From: Alphaproteobacteria bacterium
GTDB taxonomy: Bacteria; Pseudomonadota; Alphaproteobacteria; UBA828
Length of the DNA stretch: 64,000 bases
NCBI GenBank assembly: GCA_022820945.1
Contig: JAJEEP010000140.1
Location: 39,390-103,389 of the forward strand
Reading direction: 5' to 3'
Below the pieces are notes generated by a model. It searched no databases. It was not told the origin of the DNA and saw only the letters and a program-made list of their open reading frames with translations. Positions 32,609-41,221 of this stretch are shown in pieces. The position numbers were made by a program, and so were the translations under genes. Positions within the stretch are counted from its first letter, which is position 1. Each line of letters opens with the position of its first letter.

Positions 32609-34720
32609 TTACTGTGCAGCGTGGAGCTCGTCGCGATCGGGAATGGAAATCACCGGCTCGACCTCGCGCAGTTCTTCGAGCGGGATGTGGCAGGCGATGA
32701 CGTGGCGGTCGGCATTGGCCTGAACCGGCGGAGCCTCGTTATCGCAAATCTCGCCGAGCCTGCGCGGGCAGCGGGTCGAGAACGGACACCCCTTGGGCGG
32801 ATCGAGCGGGCTGGGCAGGCTGCCCTCCAGCACGATGCGCCGCCGTTCCACCTCGGGATCCGCGATCGGCACGGCAGAGAGCAGCGCCTCGGTGTAGGGA
32901 TGGTAGGGCGGCGCGAAAATCTGTTCCGTCGAGCCGCGCTCCATGATCTGGCCGAGATACATCACCACCACGCGGTCGGAGAGGTAGCGTACCGCCGAAA
33001 GGTCATGGCTGATGAAAAGCAGCGTGGTGCGGTGCTCGCGCTGAATGTCCATGAGCAGCTCGGTCACCGCTGCGGCGACCGAGACGTCGAGCGCCGAGAT
33101 CGGCTCGTCCGCGATCACCGTCTTGGGGTTCCCGGCGAAGGCACGGGCGATGCCCACCCGCTGCTTCTGGCCGCCGGAGAGTTGACGCGGCTTCCGGGTC
33201 ATGAAGGCGCGCGGCAGCTTCACCGTGTCGAGCAGCTCGTACACCAGCTCCCTCCTCTTTGCCGAATCGCGCTCGATACCGAAGCGCTTGATTACCCGGC
33301 CGATCTGATAGCCCACGGAGTGAGACGGGTTGAGCGTGTCGTTCGGATTCTGGAACACCATCTGCAGCGAGGAGAGCTGCGCCGCCGTGCGCTTGTTGAC
33401 CGGAATGCCGCCCAGGTCGGTTCCATCCAGCGTGACCTCGCCGTCGGTCGCGGTTTCCAGGCCCATCAGCACCTTGGCGAAGGTGGACTTGCCGCAGCCC
33501 GACTCGCCGACGATGGCGACCGTCTCGCCCTCGCCGGCGCGGAAGCTGATGCTCTCGTTCGCCTTGACCTCGCGCACGGCGCCGCCGGAGACGAGCGCCG
33601 CCAACGAGCGATCGCGCACCTTGTAGTACTTGCGCATGTTGGCGACTTCCAAAACCGTCTCGCCCACCTCGATGGGCTCGCGGCTCTCGTCGACGCGCAC
33701 CGCCTCGTCAACATCGATTTCGTTCCAGCGCGCACAGCGCACCCGGTGTGCCGGGTCGTCGTCGGTGTGCACGCCCTCCATCGGGATCAGGCCCTTGTCG
33801 CACCGCCCACCTTCGAAGAAGCCGCAGCGCGGGCCGAAGTTGCAGCCCTCCGGCCGCTGGTGGGGAAGCGGAAGCTGGCCCTTGATCGAGACCAGGGGGC
33901 GTGCGTTCTTGTCGGCGTGCGGCAGCGGGATGCATCCAAAGAGACCCTTGGTGTAAGGGTGCTTGGGCCAGGAGAAGATCGAATCGATGGTCCCCTCCTC
34001 CACCACCTCGCCCGAGTACATCACGCAGATTCGGTCGCAGACCTCCAGCATCAGCCCGAGGTTGTGGGAGATGTAGAGCAGCGACGAGCCGGTCTTCCGG
34101 CTGAGCTCGGCGATCAGCTCGACGATCCCCGCCTCGACAGTCACGTCGAGAGCGGTGGTGGGCTCGTCCAGCAGCAGCAGCGCCGGCTGCGAAAGCAGCG
34201 CCATGGCGATCACAACGCGCTGCTGCTGGCCGCCGGAGACCTGGTGCGGGTACGAGATCATCAAGCGCTTCGGGTCGGGGATGTGAACCGCCGACAGCAT
34301 GTCGTGGGCGCGCTCGAAGGCCTCGTTCCGGCTCACGCCCTCGTGGATCATCGGCACTTCCATGAGCTGCTGGCCGATGGTCAGGCTCGGATTGAGCGAC
34401 GCCATCGGCTCCTGGTAGATCATGGCGATGTCCTTGCCGCGTACGCGGCGAATTTCCTCCTCGGACATCTCGGCCATGTCGCGGCCCTTGAACTTGATGG
34501 TGCCACCGACGATGTCGCCGTTATGCCCCATATAGCGCATGACGCCGTTGGCCACGGTGGACTTGCCACAGCCGGACTCGCCGACGAGACCGACCGATTC
34601 GCCCTTGGCCACGGTGAGGTCGAAGTCGTAGACCGCCGGCACCTCGCCGGCCCGCGTGTAGTAGCTGAGGCAGAGGCCGGTGATCTCCAGGACCGGTGGC
34701 TCGGAAGAGCGGTCTGACAT
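32609..34720 (-). CDS. Fused dual ATPase of a dipeptide-type ABC transporter (DppD-DppF fusion)
   Basis: A 703-residue protein with two complete nucleotide-binding domains. The first has Walker A GESGCGKST, signature VSGGQQQRVVIAMAL and Walker B LLLLDEPTTALD; the second has [24 protein letters not shown] and VIADEPISALD. Each is followed by the oligopeptide-type C-terminal cysteine region (RPEGCNFGPRCGFFEGGRCD and PKGCPFSTRCPRRLGEIC) that can hold an Fe-S cluster. The start MSDRSSEPP at 34720 was chosen because upstream residues fall within the permease gene. It serves the two permeases immediately upstream. Confidence 0.93.
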   Translation of the reverse strand: MSDRSSEPPVLEITGLCLSYYTRAGEVPAVYDFDLTVAKGESVGLVGESGCGKSTVANGVMRYMGHNGDIVGGTIKFKGRDMAEMSEEEIRRVRGKDIAMIYQEPMASLNPSLTIGQQLMEVPMIHEGVSRNEAFERAHDMLSAVHIPDPKRLMISYPHQVSGGQQQRVVIAMALLSQPALLLLDEPTTALDVTVEAGIVELIAELSRKTGSSLLYISHNLGLMLEVCDRICVMYSGEVVEEGTIDSIFSWPKHPYTKGLFGCIPLPHADKNARPLVSIKGQLPLPHQRPEGCNFGPRCGFFEGGRCDKGLIPMEGVHTDDDPAHRVRCARWNEIDVDEAVRVDESREPIEVGETVLEVANMRKYYKVRDRSLAALVSGGAVREVKANESISFRAGEGETVAIVGESGCGKSTFAKVLMGLETATDGEVTLDGTDLGGIPVNKRTAAQLSSLQMVFQNPNDTLNPSHSVGYQIGRVIKRFGIERDSAKRRELVYELLDTVKLPRAFMTRKPRQLSGGQKQRVGIARAFAGNPKTVIADEPISALDVSVAAAVTELLMDIQREHRTTLLFISHDLSAVRYLSDRVVVMYLGQIMERGSTEQIFAPPYHPYTEALLSAVPIADPEVERRRIVLEGSLPSPLDPPKGCPFSTRCPRRLGEICDNEAPPVQANADRHVIACHIPLEELREVEPVISIPDRDELHAAQ

Positions 34721-34730
34721 TCTCCCTCTC

Positions 34731-35636
34731 CTAGTCCTTGAGCGACACTTCGCGCAGGCCGTCCGCCAGCAGGTTGAAGCCGAGCACCAGCAGGGAGACG
34801 GCACACGCCGGCAGGATCGCCATGTGGGGGAAGCCGCCGGAGACGAAGGCGCGGGTCTCGGTAATCATGCCGCCCCAGTCCGGGTCCGGCGGCGGCAAGC
34901 CGAGGCCAAGGAAACCTAGCGCGCCGATGGTGATGGTCGTGTAGCCCATGCGCAGACAGAAATCGACGATCAGCGGCCCGCGCGCATTGGGCAGAATCTC
35001 CATCAGCATGATGTACCAGGGGCCTTCGCCCCGGGTCTGGGCTGCTGCGATGTAATCGCGCGTTGCGATATCCATCGTCACGCCGCGCACGATACGCATG
35101 ATGCCGGGCGAGGACGCAAAGACGACGGCGAAGATGATGTTGATCCCCGACGCACCGACCTTCGCGATGATCAGCACGTAGAGCACCATGATCGGGAACG
35201 ACAGGATGACGTTCGCGACGAAGGACAGAATCTCGTCGAGATAGCCGCGGAAGTACCCAGCCGCGAGGCCCATGAGGATGCCCACGACGTAGGCCGCGAC
35301 CGTAGCCGCCGTGGCGTAGAAGAGCACCCGCTGACCGCCGAAGATGATTCTCGACAGAATGTCGCGTCCAAGATGGTCGGTGCCGAGCAGGAAGATACCC
35401 CCTTCCGGCGCCTCCGCGCCGGGGAAGGCGAAAGGCACCATCGTCGCGTTGGGATCGAAGGGCGCGATGAATTCCGCGAAAATTGCCAGGATCACGAAAC
35501 CGAGGACGATTACGCCCCCGATCATGCCGACCGGGCTCTCCCGAAGCAGCATGACCGGCCTGAGCGACGCCGCGAAGCTCGCGCCGAGCCTAGAGAGCGG
35601 CGTGCTGACGTCGTTCGTGCGAGGCACGTCGCTCAC
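34731..35636 (-). CDS. ABC transporter permease (DppC-like)
   Basis: A 301-residue permease with an N-terminal cytoplasmic part, about six hydrophobic segments and the DppC/OppC-type segment LLGTDHLGRDILSRIIFGGQ. The EAA-type loop is AAQTRGEGPWYIMLMEILPN. The ATG overlaps the stop of the DppB-like gene (ATGA) and the gene ends 10 bases before the fused ATPase, so expression is coupled. Confidence 0.93.
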   Translation of the reverse strand: MSDVPRTNDVSTPLSRLGASFAASLRPVMLLRESPVGMIGGVIVLGFVILAIFAEFIAPFDPNATMVPFAFPGAEAPEGGIFLLGTDHLGRDILSRIIFGGQRVLFYATAATVAAYVVGILMGLAAGYFRGYLDEILSFVANVILSFPIMVLYVLIIAKVGASGINIIFAVVFASSPGIMRIVRGVTMDIATRDYIAAAQTRGEGPWYIMLMEILPNARGPLIVDFCLRMGYTTITIGALGFLGLGLPPPDPDWGGMITETRAFVSGGFPHMAILPACAVSLLVLGFNLLADGLREVSLKD

Positions 35637-36565
35637 TTGAACCTGATCCTCGGATTCAGATAGGTGTATCCGAGATCGCCTACGGTCTGGGTGAAGACCG
35701 CGACGAAGACCGCCGCGACGCCGCAGGCCTCGATGACGAAGATGTCGCGCCTGAGCGCCGCCTCCAGCAGCAGCGCGCCGAACCCCTTGTAGCCGAAGGC
35801 AAACTCGGTCACGACCACACCGGACAGCAGCCAGTTGATCTGCAGCATGATCACGGTGAAGGGCGCGATCAGCGCGTTTCTCAAGGCGTGCTTGAGGATG
35901 ATGTGCCGGTAAGGCAGGCCCTTGAGCACCGCCGTTCGTATGTACGGGGTGGTCATCACCTCGGCCATGGAGGCGCGCGTCATCCGCGCGATATAGCCGA
36001 AGCCATATAGCGTCAGTACAAGTACAGGCAGGATCATCTGGACCGGGTCGAACCCGGACGTCATCGACGAGGTGCCGGGCAACCAGCCTAGCCAGAAGAC
36101 GAAGATCCCGACCAGGAAGACGGCGCTCGCATATTCAGGGATCGACGTGGTGATGATCGAGAAGACCGAGATCGCCCGGTCCTGCAGGGAGCCTTCCTTC
36201 ATGCCCGCCAGCACACCCAGAGTGAGCGCGATCAGCACCATGATGACGAAGGTGACGCCCGCCAGGATGCCGGTGTTACCCAGACGGTCCCAGAAAATCT
36301 CGTTTACGGGCCGCTTGTAGATGACCGAAACTCCGAGATCACCGGAGAATATTCGGCCGATCCATTCGAAATAGCGGACAATGACGGAGCGATCGTAGCC
36401 GTTCTCGATGACCCAGGCGTCGAGTTGCTGATCCTGCGCGTAGGGGCCGAGAACGCTGCGGGCGATCAGCCTAGGATCGCCCTCGTTGATAAGGAAAAGT
36501 AACAATGCAACAACGAGCATGATGAGAACCATCATGCCGATGCGCCGGATGATCAGCTGGACCAT
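35633..36565 (-). CDS. ABC transporter permease (DppB-like)
   Basis: A 310-residue permease with an N-terminal transmembrane helix (MMVLIMLVVALLLFLIN) and the conserved RTAVLKGLPYRHIILKHALRNALI loop of the DppB/OppB/GsiC group. It is preceded by a 98-base gap that carries a strong hairpin after the binding-protein gene. It forms the heterodimeric pore with the DppC-like protein. Confidence 0.93.
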   Translation of the reverse strand: MVQLIIRRIGMMVLIMLVVALLLFLINEGDPRLIARSVLGPYAQDQQLDAWVIENGYDRSVIVRYFEWIGRIFSGDLGVSVIYKRPVNEIFWDRLGNTGILAGVTFVIMVLIALTLGVLAGMKEGSLQDRAISVFSIITTSIPEYASAVFLVGIFVFWLGWLPGTSSMTSGFDPVQMILPVLVLTLYGFGYIARMTRASMAEVMTTPYIRTAVLKGLPYRHIILKHALRNALIAPFTVIMLQINWLLSGVVVTEFAFGYKGFGALLLEAALRRDIFVIEACGVAAVFVAVFTQTVGDLGYTYLNPRIRFK

Positions 36566-36624
36566 GCCGAACGCCGGTGTCTAGTAGACGCCCCGCACTA
36601 AGGGCACCCGCCTAAGCGGAAAAC

Positions 36625-36656
36625 GCGGCGCGGGAGACTCGCACCTCCCGCGCCGC
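36625..36656 (-). terminator. Hairpin after DppA-like gene (attenuator)
   Basis: A perfect 12-bp stem (36625-36636 with 36645-36656) with an eight-base loop begins 7 bases after the binding-protein stop on the minus strand and is followed in that direction by GTTTTCC. It could terminate part of transcription before the permease genes or stabilise the upstream message. Confidence 0.65.
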
Positions 36657-36663
36657 TCTCTGT

Positions 36664-38388
36664 TCAACCGTCCAGCCACACGTTGTGGAACTGGTGGTAA
36701 AGCGTCGGGTGAGTCGCGTGACCCTTCACCCGCTTGTTTGCCGCCTTGTAGACCGAGCGCCAGAAGGGCTGCGGGATGATCGCGTCGTCCTGCAGGAGCT
36801 TCTGGCAAACCTCCATCTTCTTCCTGCGCTCGTTGACGTCGAGGGTGCCCTCGGCATCGTCGAGTGCGGCGTCGAAGGCCGGGTTGTCGTAGGCGACCTC
36901 GTTCCAAGGCACGCCCTTGCGGTAGGCAAGCCCCAGCACCATGGTGCCGAGCGGACGGTGCGTCCAGGCGGTGTAGCCCCAGGGCGCCTTGTCCCACAGC
37001 TCCCAGTACTGGCTGGCCGGCATCTTGTTGATGTTGATGGTGATGCCCGCCGGCGCAGCCTGATTCTTGAAGATCGCGCACGCGTCCGTCATCCACGGGC
37101 CCTCGGTATCGCCGTTGGCGATCTCGAGCGTGATCCCGTCGGCATAACCGGCCTCCGCCAGCAGCGCCTTGGCCTTCTCGATATCCCGCTTCAGCGGCGG
37201 CAGCGTCGCGTACTCGGGATGGATCGGGCAGACATGGTGATTCTCGGCAATCTGGCCGCGGCCCTTGAACGCCTTGTCTAGGATCTCCTGGTGGTCCATG
37301 CAGGCCACGACCGCCTGGCGCAGCTTGAGATTGTCGAACGGGGCCTCGGTGATGCGGAACCTCATGACGGCAGTCTGCGCCGTCGTGACCGGGTGAAGGT
37401 CCACGAACGGCAGAGCCTCCGCCGCCTCGATCAGGTTGTTGGGCAGACGGAAGACCATATCCACCTGCTGCGAAGCGAGAGCTGCGATCCAGGCGTTGGT
37501 GTCCTCGCCGTGATCGAAATAGTGGATCTCATCCAGGTAGAACGACCCAGCCCACCAGTCCCGCACCCTCTTGAGGATCGCCTTCTCGCCCAGCGCGTAC
37601 TCGGCAAGCTCGAACGGGCCAGTGCCGATCGGGTTTGCCGAGAGATCGGCCTCGTAGTCCACGCCGAAGCCCCGATGCACGATGGCAGTCGGGTAGTTGT
37701 AGAAGTTCTCCGGCATGGCTAGCGCGGGCTGCTTCAGGTTGAACTGGATGGTGTGGTCGTCGATCACCTCGACCGCGCCCGCGATGCCCTGCTGCACACC
37801 GTCGACCTCCTCGACCATGGCGCCGAAGAGCCCGAGGTTCGACGAGCCGACGGCCGGGTCGAGCCAGCGGTTCACCGTGTGCGCGACGTCGGCAGTGGTG
37901 AAAGCGTCGCCGTTCGACCAAGTGATGCCCTGGTTCAGATGGAACACCCAGGTCGCGAGGTCGTCGGAGGCCTCCCAACTGCTGGCGAGATAGGGGACTG
38001 TGACGTTGTCTGACTGGGTCCGGGTCAGATACTCCACCATAAAGCGCGAGACGTTCGACCTCTCTGTCCAGGGGAAGGTCGCCGGGTCGGTCATTTCCTG
38101 CACGCGCATAGTGCACCGGAGCGTCCCGCCCGCCTTTGGCATTTCGTCGGCCATCGCAGAGCCGATCACGTCACCGCCTCCGGCCAGCTTGTCAGCCATG
38201 GCATAGACCGTGCCGGTCGCCATGCCGAGCAGGGCCGCCTGACGCAGGAAGTCGCGCCGGTTGATCTTGCCGGTCTGAAGCTGATCGCAGAGCTCCGGCA
38301 GGTAGGAATGGGTCTCGGCGCCCAACGCGCGCTCCGACGGCAGCGTGTAGCGCCGCGGATCACGGCTTAGCACTTTTCTGTCTTTCAT
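36664..38388 (-). CDS. Extracellular solute-binding protein, family 5 (DppA-like)
   Basis: A 574-residue receptor with a twin-arginine signal placed unusually far in: INRRDFLRQAALLGMATGTVYAM (about residues 42-64). The mature part has the family 5 features LARTWVFHLNQGITWSNGDAFTTADVAHTVNRW-type region (about 165-195) and NPIGTGPFELAEY. The family binds peptides, nickel, opines and other small molecules, so the ligand is open. It is the first gene of a long minus-strand run (transporter, M24, MT-A70, DddP-like, oxygenase, DCC protein). Confidence 0.93.
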   Translation of the reverse strand: MKDRKVLSRDPRRYTLPSERALGAETHSYLPELCDQLQTGKINRRDFLRQAALLGMATGTVYAMADKLAGGGDVIGSAMADEMPKAGGTLRCTMRVQEMTDPATFPWTERSNVSRFMVEYLTRTQSDNVTVPYLASSWEASDDLATWVFHLNQGITWSNGDAFTTADVAHTVNRWLDPAVGSSNLGLFGAMVEEVDGVQQGIAGAVEVIDDHTIQFNLKQPALAMPENFYNYPTAIVHRGFGVDYEADLSANPIGTGPFELAEYALGEKAILKRVRDWWAGSFYLDEIHYFDHGEDTNAWIAALASQQVDMVFRLPNNLIEAAEALPFVDLHPVTTAQTAVMRFRITEAPFDNLKLRQAVVACMDHQEILDKAFKGRGQIAENHHVCPIHPEYATLPPLKRDIEKAKALLAEAGYADGITLEIANGDTEGPWMTDACAIFKNQAAPAGITININKMPASQYWELWDKAPWGYTAWTHRPLGTMVLGLAYRKGVPWNEVAYDNPAFDAALDDAEGTLDVNERRKKMEVCQKLLQDDAIIPQPFWRSVYKAANKRVKGHATHPTLYHQFHNVWLDG

Positions 38389-38483
38389 CTGCTCATCCTC
38401 CGAATGTTGCGTTGTGCCGGCACCGCCGCACCGCTCTTGGAAGAGATACGCGGCCCCATTCTCCCTGCCCGAAACCTAACTGG

Positions 38484-38568
38484 CTCGCCAAGCCTATCCC
38501 ATAGCGGGTGTCCTGTCGCCCCCGGCTCTATTGGGAGAGAGCGGGTCGCCGCGACCGGGCTTGGCGAG
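38484..38568. repeat. 11-bp inverted repeat around an intergenic spacer
   Basis: CTCGCCAAGCC (38484-38494) and GGCTTGGCGAG (38558-38568) are perfect inverted copies 63 bases apart in the 209-base gap between the DppA-like start and the end of the downstream-facing dehydrogenase gene. A smaller hairpin (GGTCG-CCG-CGACC, 38544-38556) lies inside. It may be a terminator structure for the dehydrogenase gene or paired regulator sites for the transporter operon. Confidence 0.45.
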
Positions 38569-38597
38569 CGGTGTTCGACGATAATCATGGATCCGAT

Positions 38598-41084
38598 TCA
38601 GCTCCGCATCCGCCCGCCGTTGGGATCGTAGAGCGGCGTGGTCTGGACGCGCGCGGGGAACATCTCGCCCAGAATTTCGACGTCGAAGCGTTCGTCGGTC
38701 GCCGCCATCTCCGTCGGCACGTAACCCATTGCCATGGACTGCCCGACATGGTGCGCGTATCCACCGGAAGACACATAACCCACCGCCGTGCCGTCTCGTA
38801 GAATTGCCTCGTCGTTCGATACGTCGATGGGTTCGCCGTCGATCACCGGCGCGTCGATGACCAGAGGCACCAGGCGCCTGGCGGGTCCCGCAAGTCGCTC
38901 CGCCTCGGCGGCTGCCTTGCCGACGAACTCCTTGTCCCACTGGATGAAGGCGTCGAGCCCGCTCTCGGCCGCGGTGAAGTCGGGTCGGTAGTCGAGTGTC
39001 CAGACTCCCCAGGCCTTTTCCAGCCGGAGCGACATCAGCGCCCGCGCTCCGTACCAGCGGAGCCCCAGGTCGTCGCCGGCACCCTCGATCGCCTCGGCCA
39101 GCGCGATCTGGTACTGCGGTGCGACGTAGATTTCGTAGCCGAGTTCGCCGGAGAAGCTGAGCCGCGAGACGATGGCCGGCACACCGCCGACGAAGGTCCG
39201 GCGGATATCGCGGAAGCGGAACGCCTCCGCCGACACGTCGTCGCGGGTGATGCGAGCGAGCAAGTCGCGCGAGTTGGGGCCTGAGAGCGCGATCCCGTGC
39301 AGTGCATCCGAGAGGTTCTGGTAGTCGACGCCGGTGCCGAGGCGCTGTTCGAACCAGCGCCGGTGCGCCTCCTGCATGACGCCGGAGCCGACCACGAAGA
39401 AGCGATCTTCCGCCAGGCACGCGACCGTGAGATCGCCGTAGAGCTTTCCCTTCTCCGTCAGCATCGGCGCGAGCGCGAGCCGGCCCGGCTTTGGTACGCG
39501 GCCTGCCAGCACACGGTCAAGAAAGGCGCGGGCACCCGGGCCTTCGAACCCGTGTTTTGAGTAGTTGGCGATCTCGATGCAGCCCACCGCCTCGCGAACC
39601 GCCTTCACCTCCCGCGCCACGTACTCGTGCGCACGGGAGCGGCGGAAGGACGGGTCCTCGTGGGCATCCTCCGGCCCTTTGGCGAACCAGAGTGCGTGCT
39701 CCAGCCCGAACCCCTGGTCCATCACCGCGCCCCTGGCGAGCAACCGGTCGTGGAGCGCGGTGGTCTTTTGCCGCCGGCCCTTGGGCAAGGTCTCGTTGGG
39801 GAAGGTCATCACAAAGCGGCGCTCGTAGTTCTCCGCCGACTTGACCGTGCCCCATTCCGGCGTCGCGAACTCGCCGAAGCGGGCGATGTCCATGGCCCAT
39901 ACGTCGATCGAAGGCTCACCGTCGATCATCCACTCGGCCATGCTGCGTCCGACTCCGCCGCCTTGGCAGAAGCCCGCCATGACGCCGACCGCCACCCAGT
40001 AGTTCTGTACTCCCGGCACCGGGCCGATCATGGGATTGCCGTCGGGGCCGAAGGTGAAGGGACCGCAGATGATGTCCTTGATCCCTGCCTCGCTCAGAGC
40101 CGGGATGCGCTCGAACGACATCTCCAGCCGATCGGCGATGCGGTCGAGGTCGGGCGGCAGCAACTCCTGGCCGAAATCGAGCGGCGTGCCGGAGACGTTC
40201 CAGGGCGTCGACCTGGGCTCGTAGGTGCCGAGCAATACGCCGTGCCGCTCCTGCCGGAAATAGATGTTGGCCTCGTAGTCGATGCCCCCCGGCAGGTGAC
40301 CTGCGCCGCCTTCCCGCATCCTCTCCGCGATCACGGGGATCGTGTCGGTGATGAGGTAGTGGTGCTCCATCGGCTGAACCGGGAGCGCGACACCAGCCAA
40401 TTGACCCACCTCACGCGCCCAGAGCCCACCGCAGTTCACGATGTGCTCGGCCACCACAGTACCGCGCGGCGTCACGACCTCCCACGAACCGTCCGCCCGT
40501 TGGTTGGTCTCCACCACCGGCGTTCGCGTGAAGTACTGCGCACCGTGGACGCGTGCGGACTTGGCGAAGGCATAGGTTGCACCGGAGGGGTCGACGTCGC
40601 CGTCGAGCTCGTCCCAGAGCGCCGCGTAGTAGTGCTTGGGGTCTATCAGGGGATGGCGCTCCGCAACCTCCTTCGGCGAGATGAACTCCTGCTCGAGCCC
40701 CATGTAGCGCGCCTTAGAGCGTTCGCGCTTCAGGTAGTCGTACCAGTCCCTGGTGGAAGCGAGATAGAAACCGCCGGTGTTGTGCATGCCGACGGATTGG
40801 CCCGAGGTTTCCTCGATCTCCTTGTAGAGATTGATCGTGTAGCCCTGCAGGCGGGAGATGTTGGGATCCGACGAAAGAGTGTGAATCATCCCGGCCGCGT
40901 GCCAGGAAGATCCGGCAGTGAGCTCTTCCCGCTCCAGCAGGATCGCGTCTTTCCAGCCGAACTTGGCGAGGTGAAAAAGGATCGAGCAGCCCACCACGCC
41001 ACCGCCGATGACCACGACCCTGGCGTGGCTCGGGAGCGGCTTGCCGGCACCGGTGCCGCCTTCGTCCCTCATGATCTCGGGCAT
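38598..41084 (-). CDS. Dimethylglycine/sarcosine dehydrogenase-type FAD-folate enzyme
   Basis: An 828-residue protein with an N-terminal FAD domain (VVVIGGGVVGCSILFHLAK, about 23-41), a DAO/FAO_M catalytic region to about 430 and C-terminal GcvT folate-binding domains (about 435-825). His62 in AGSSWHAAGM matches the residue that covalently holds FAD in dimethylglycine dehydrogenase. These enzymes oxidise an N-methyl group and pass the carbon to tetrahydrofolate. No mitochondrial-type or bacterial signal is seen. It would fit as the last demethylation step after the Rieske and flavin demethylases, but the exact substrate (dimethylglycine, sarcosine or N-methylproline) cannot be set. Confidence 0.88.
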   Translation of the reverse strand: MPEIMRDEGGTGAGKPLPSHARVVVIGGGVVGCSILFHLAKFGWKDAILLEREELTAGSSWHAAGMIHTLSSDPNISRLQGYTINLYKEIEETSGQSVGMHNTGGFYLASTRDWYDYLKRERSKARYMGLEQEFISPKEVAERHPLIDPKHYYAALWDELDGDVDPSGATYAFAKSARVHGAQYFTRTPVVETNQRADGSWEVVTPRGTVVAEHIVNCGGLWAREVGQLAGVALPVQPMEHHYLITDTIPVIAERMREGGAGHLPGGIDYEANIYFRQERHGVLLGTYEPRSTPWNVSGTPLDFGQELLPPDLDRIADRLEMSFERIPALSEAGIKDIICGPFTFGPDGNPMIGPVPGVQNYWVAVGVMAGFCQGGGVGRSMAEWMIDGEPSIDVWAMDIARFGEFATPEWGTVKSAENYERRFVMTFPNETLPKGRRQKTTALHDRLLARGAVMDQGFGLEHALWFAKGPEDAHEDPSFRRSRAHEYVAREVKAVREAVGCIEIANYSKHGFEGPGARAFLDRVLAGRVPKPGRLALAPMLTEKGKLYGDLTVACLAEDRFFVVGSGVMQEAHRRWFEQRLGTGVDYQNLSDALHGIALSGPNSRDLLARITRDDVSAEAFRFRDIRRTFVGGVPAIVSRLSFSGELGYEIYVAPQYQIALAEAIEGAGDDLGLRWYGARALMSLRLEKAWGVWTLDYRPDFTAAESGLDAFIQWDKEFVGKAAAEAERLAGPARRLVPLVIDAPVIDGEPIDVSNDEAILRDGTAVGYVSSGGYAHHVGQSMAMGYVPTEMAATDERFDVEILGEMFPARVQTTPLYDPNGGRMRS

Positions 41085-41221
41085 GGCGGAACTCTCCCGG
41101 TTTCGCGAGAGGCGGCACCCGCGATCCTTGCGGGTCGCCCCTCCTCCCCCAGCGTCATACCATAGGGAGACTCGCGCCTATCGGCTTCGATGCGACGCGG
41201 ATGCTTCGGATTCCGACAGGA

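Noticed and set aside
32549..34717. A 722-codon plus-strand frame opposite the fused ABC ATPase
   Set aside because: It mirrors the ATPase codons and shows only repetitive His/Arg/Leu-rich sequence, so it is an antisense shadow.
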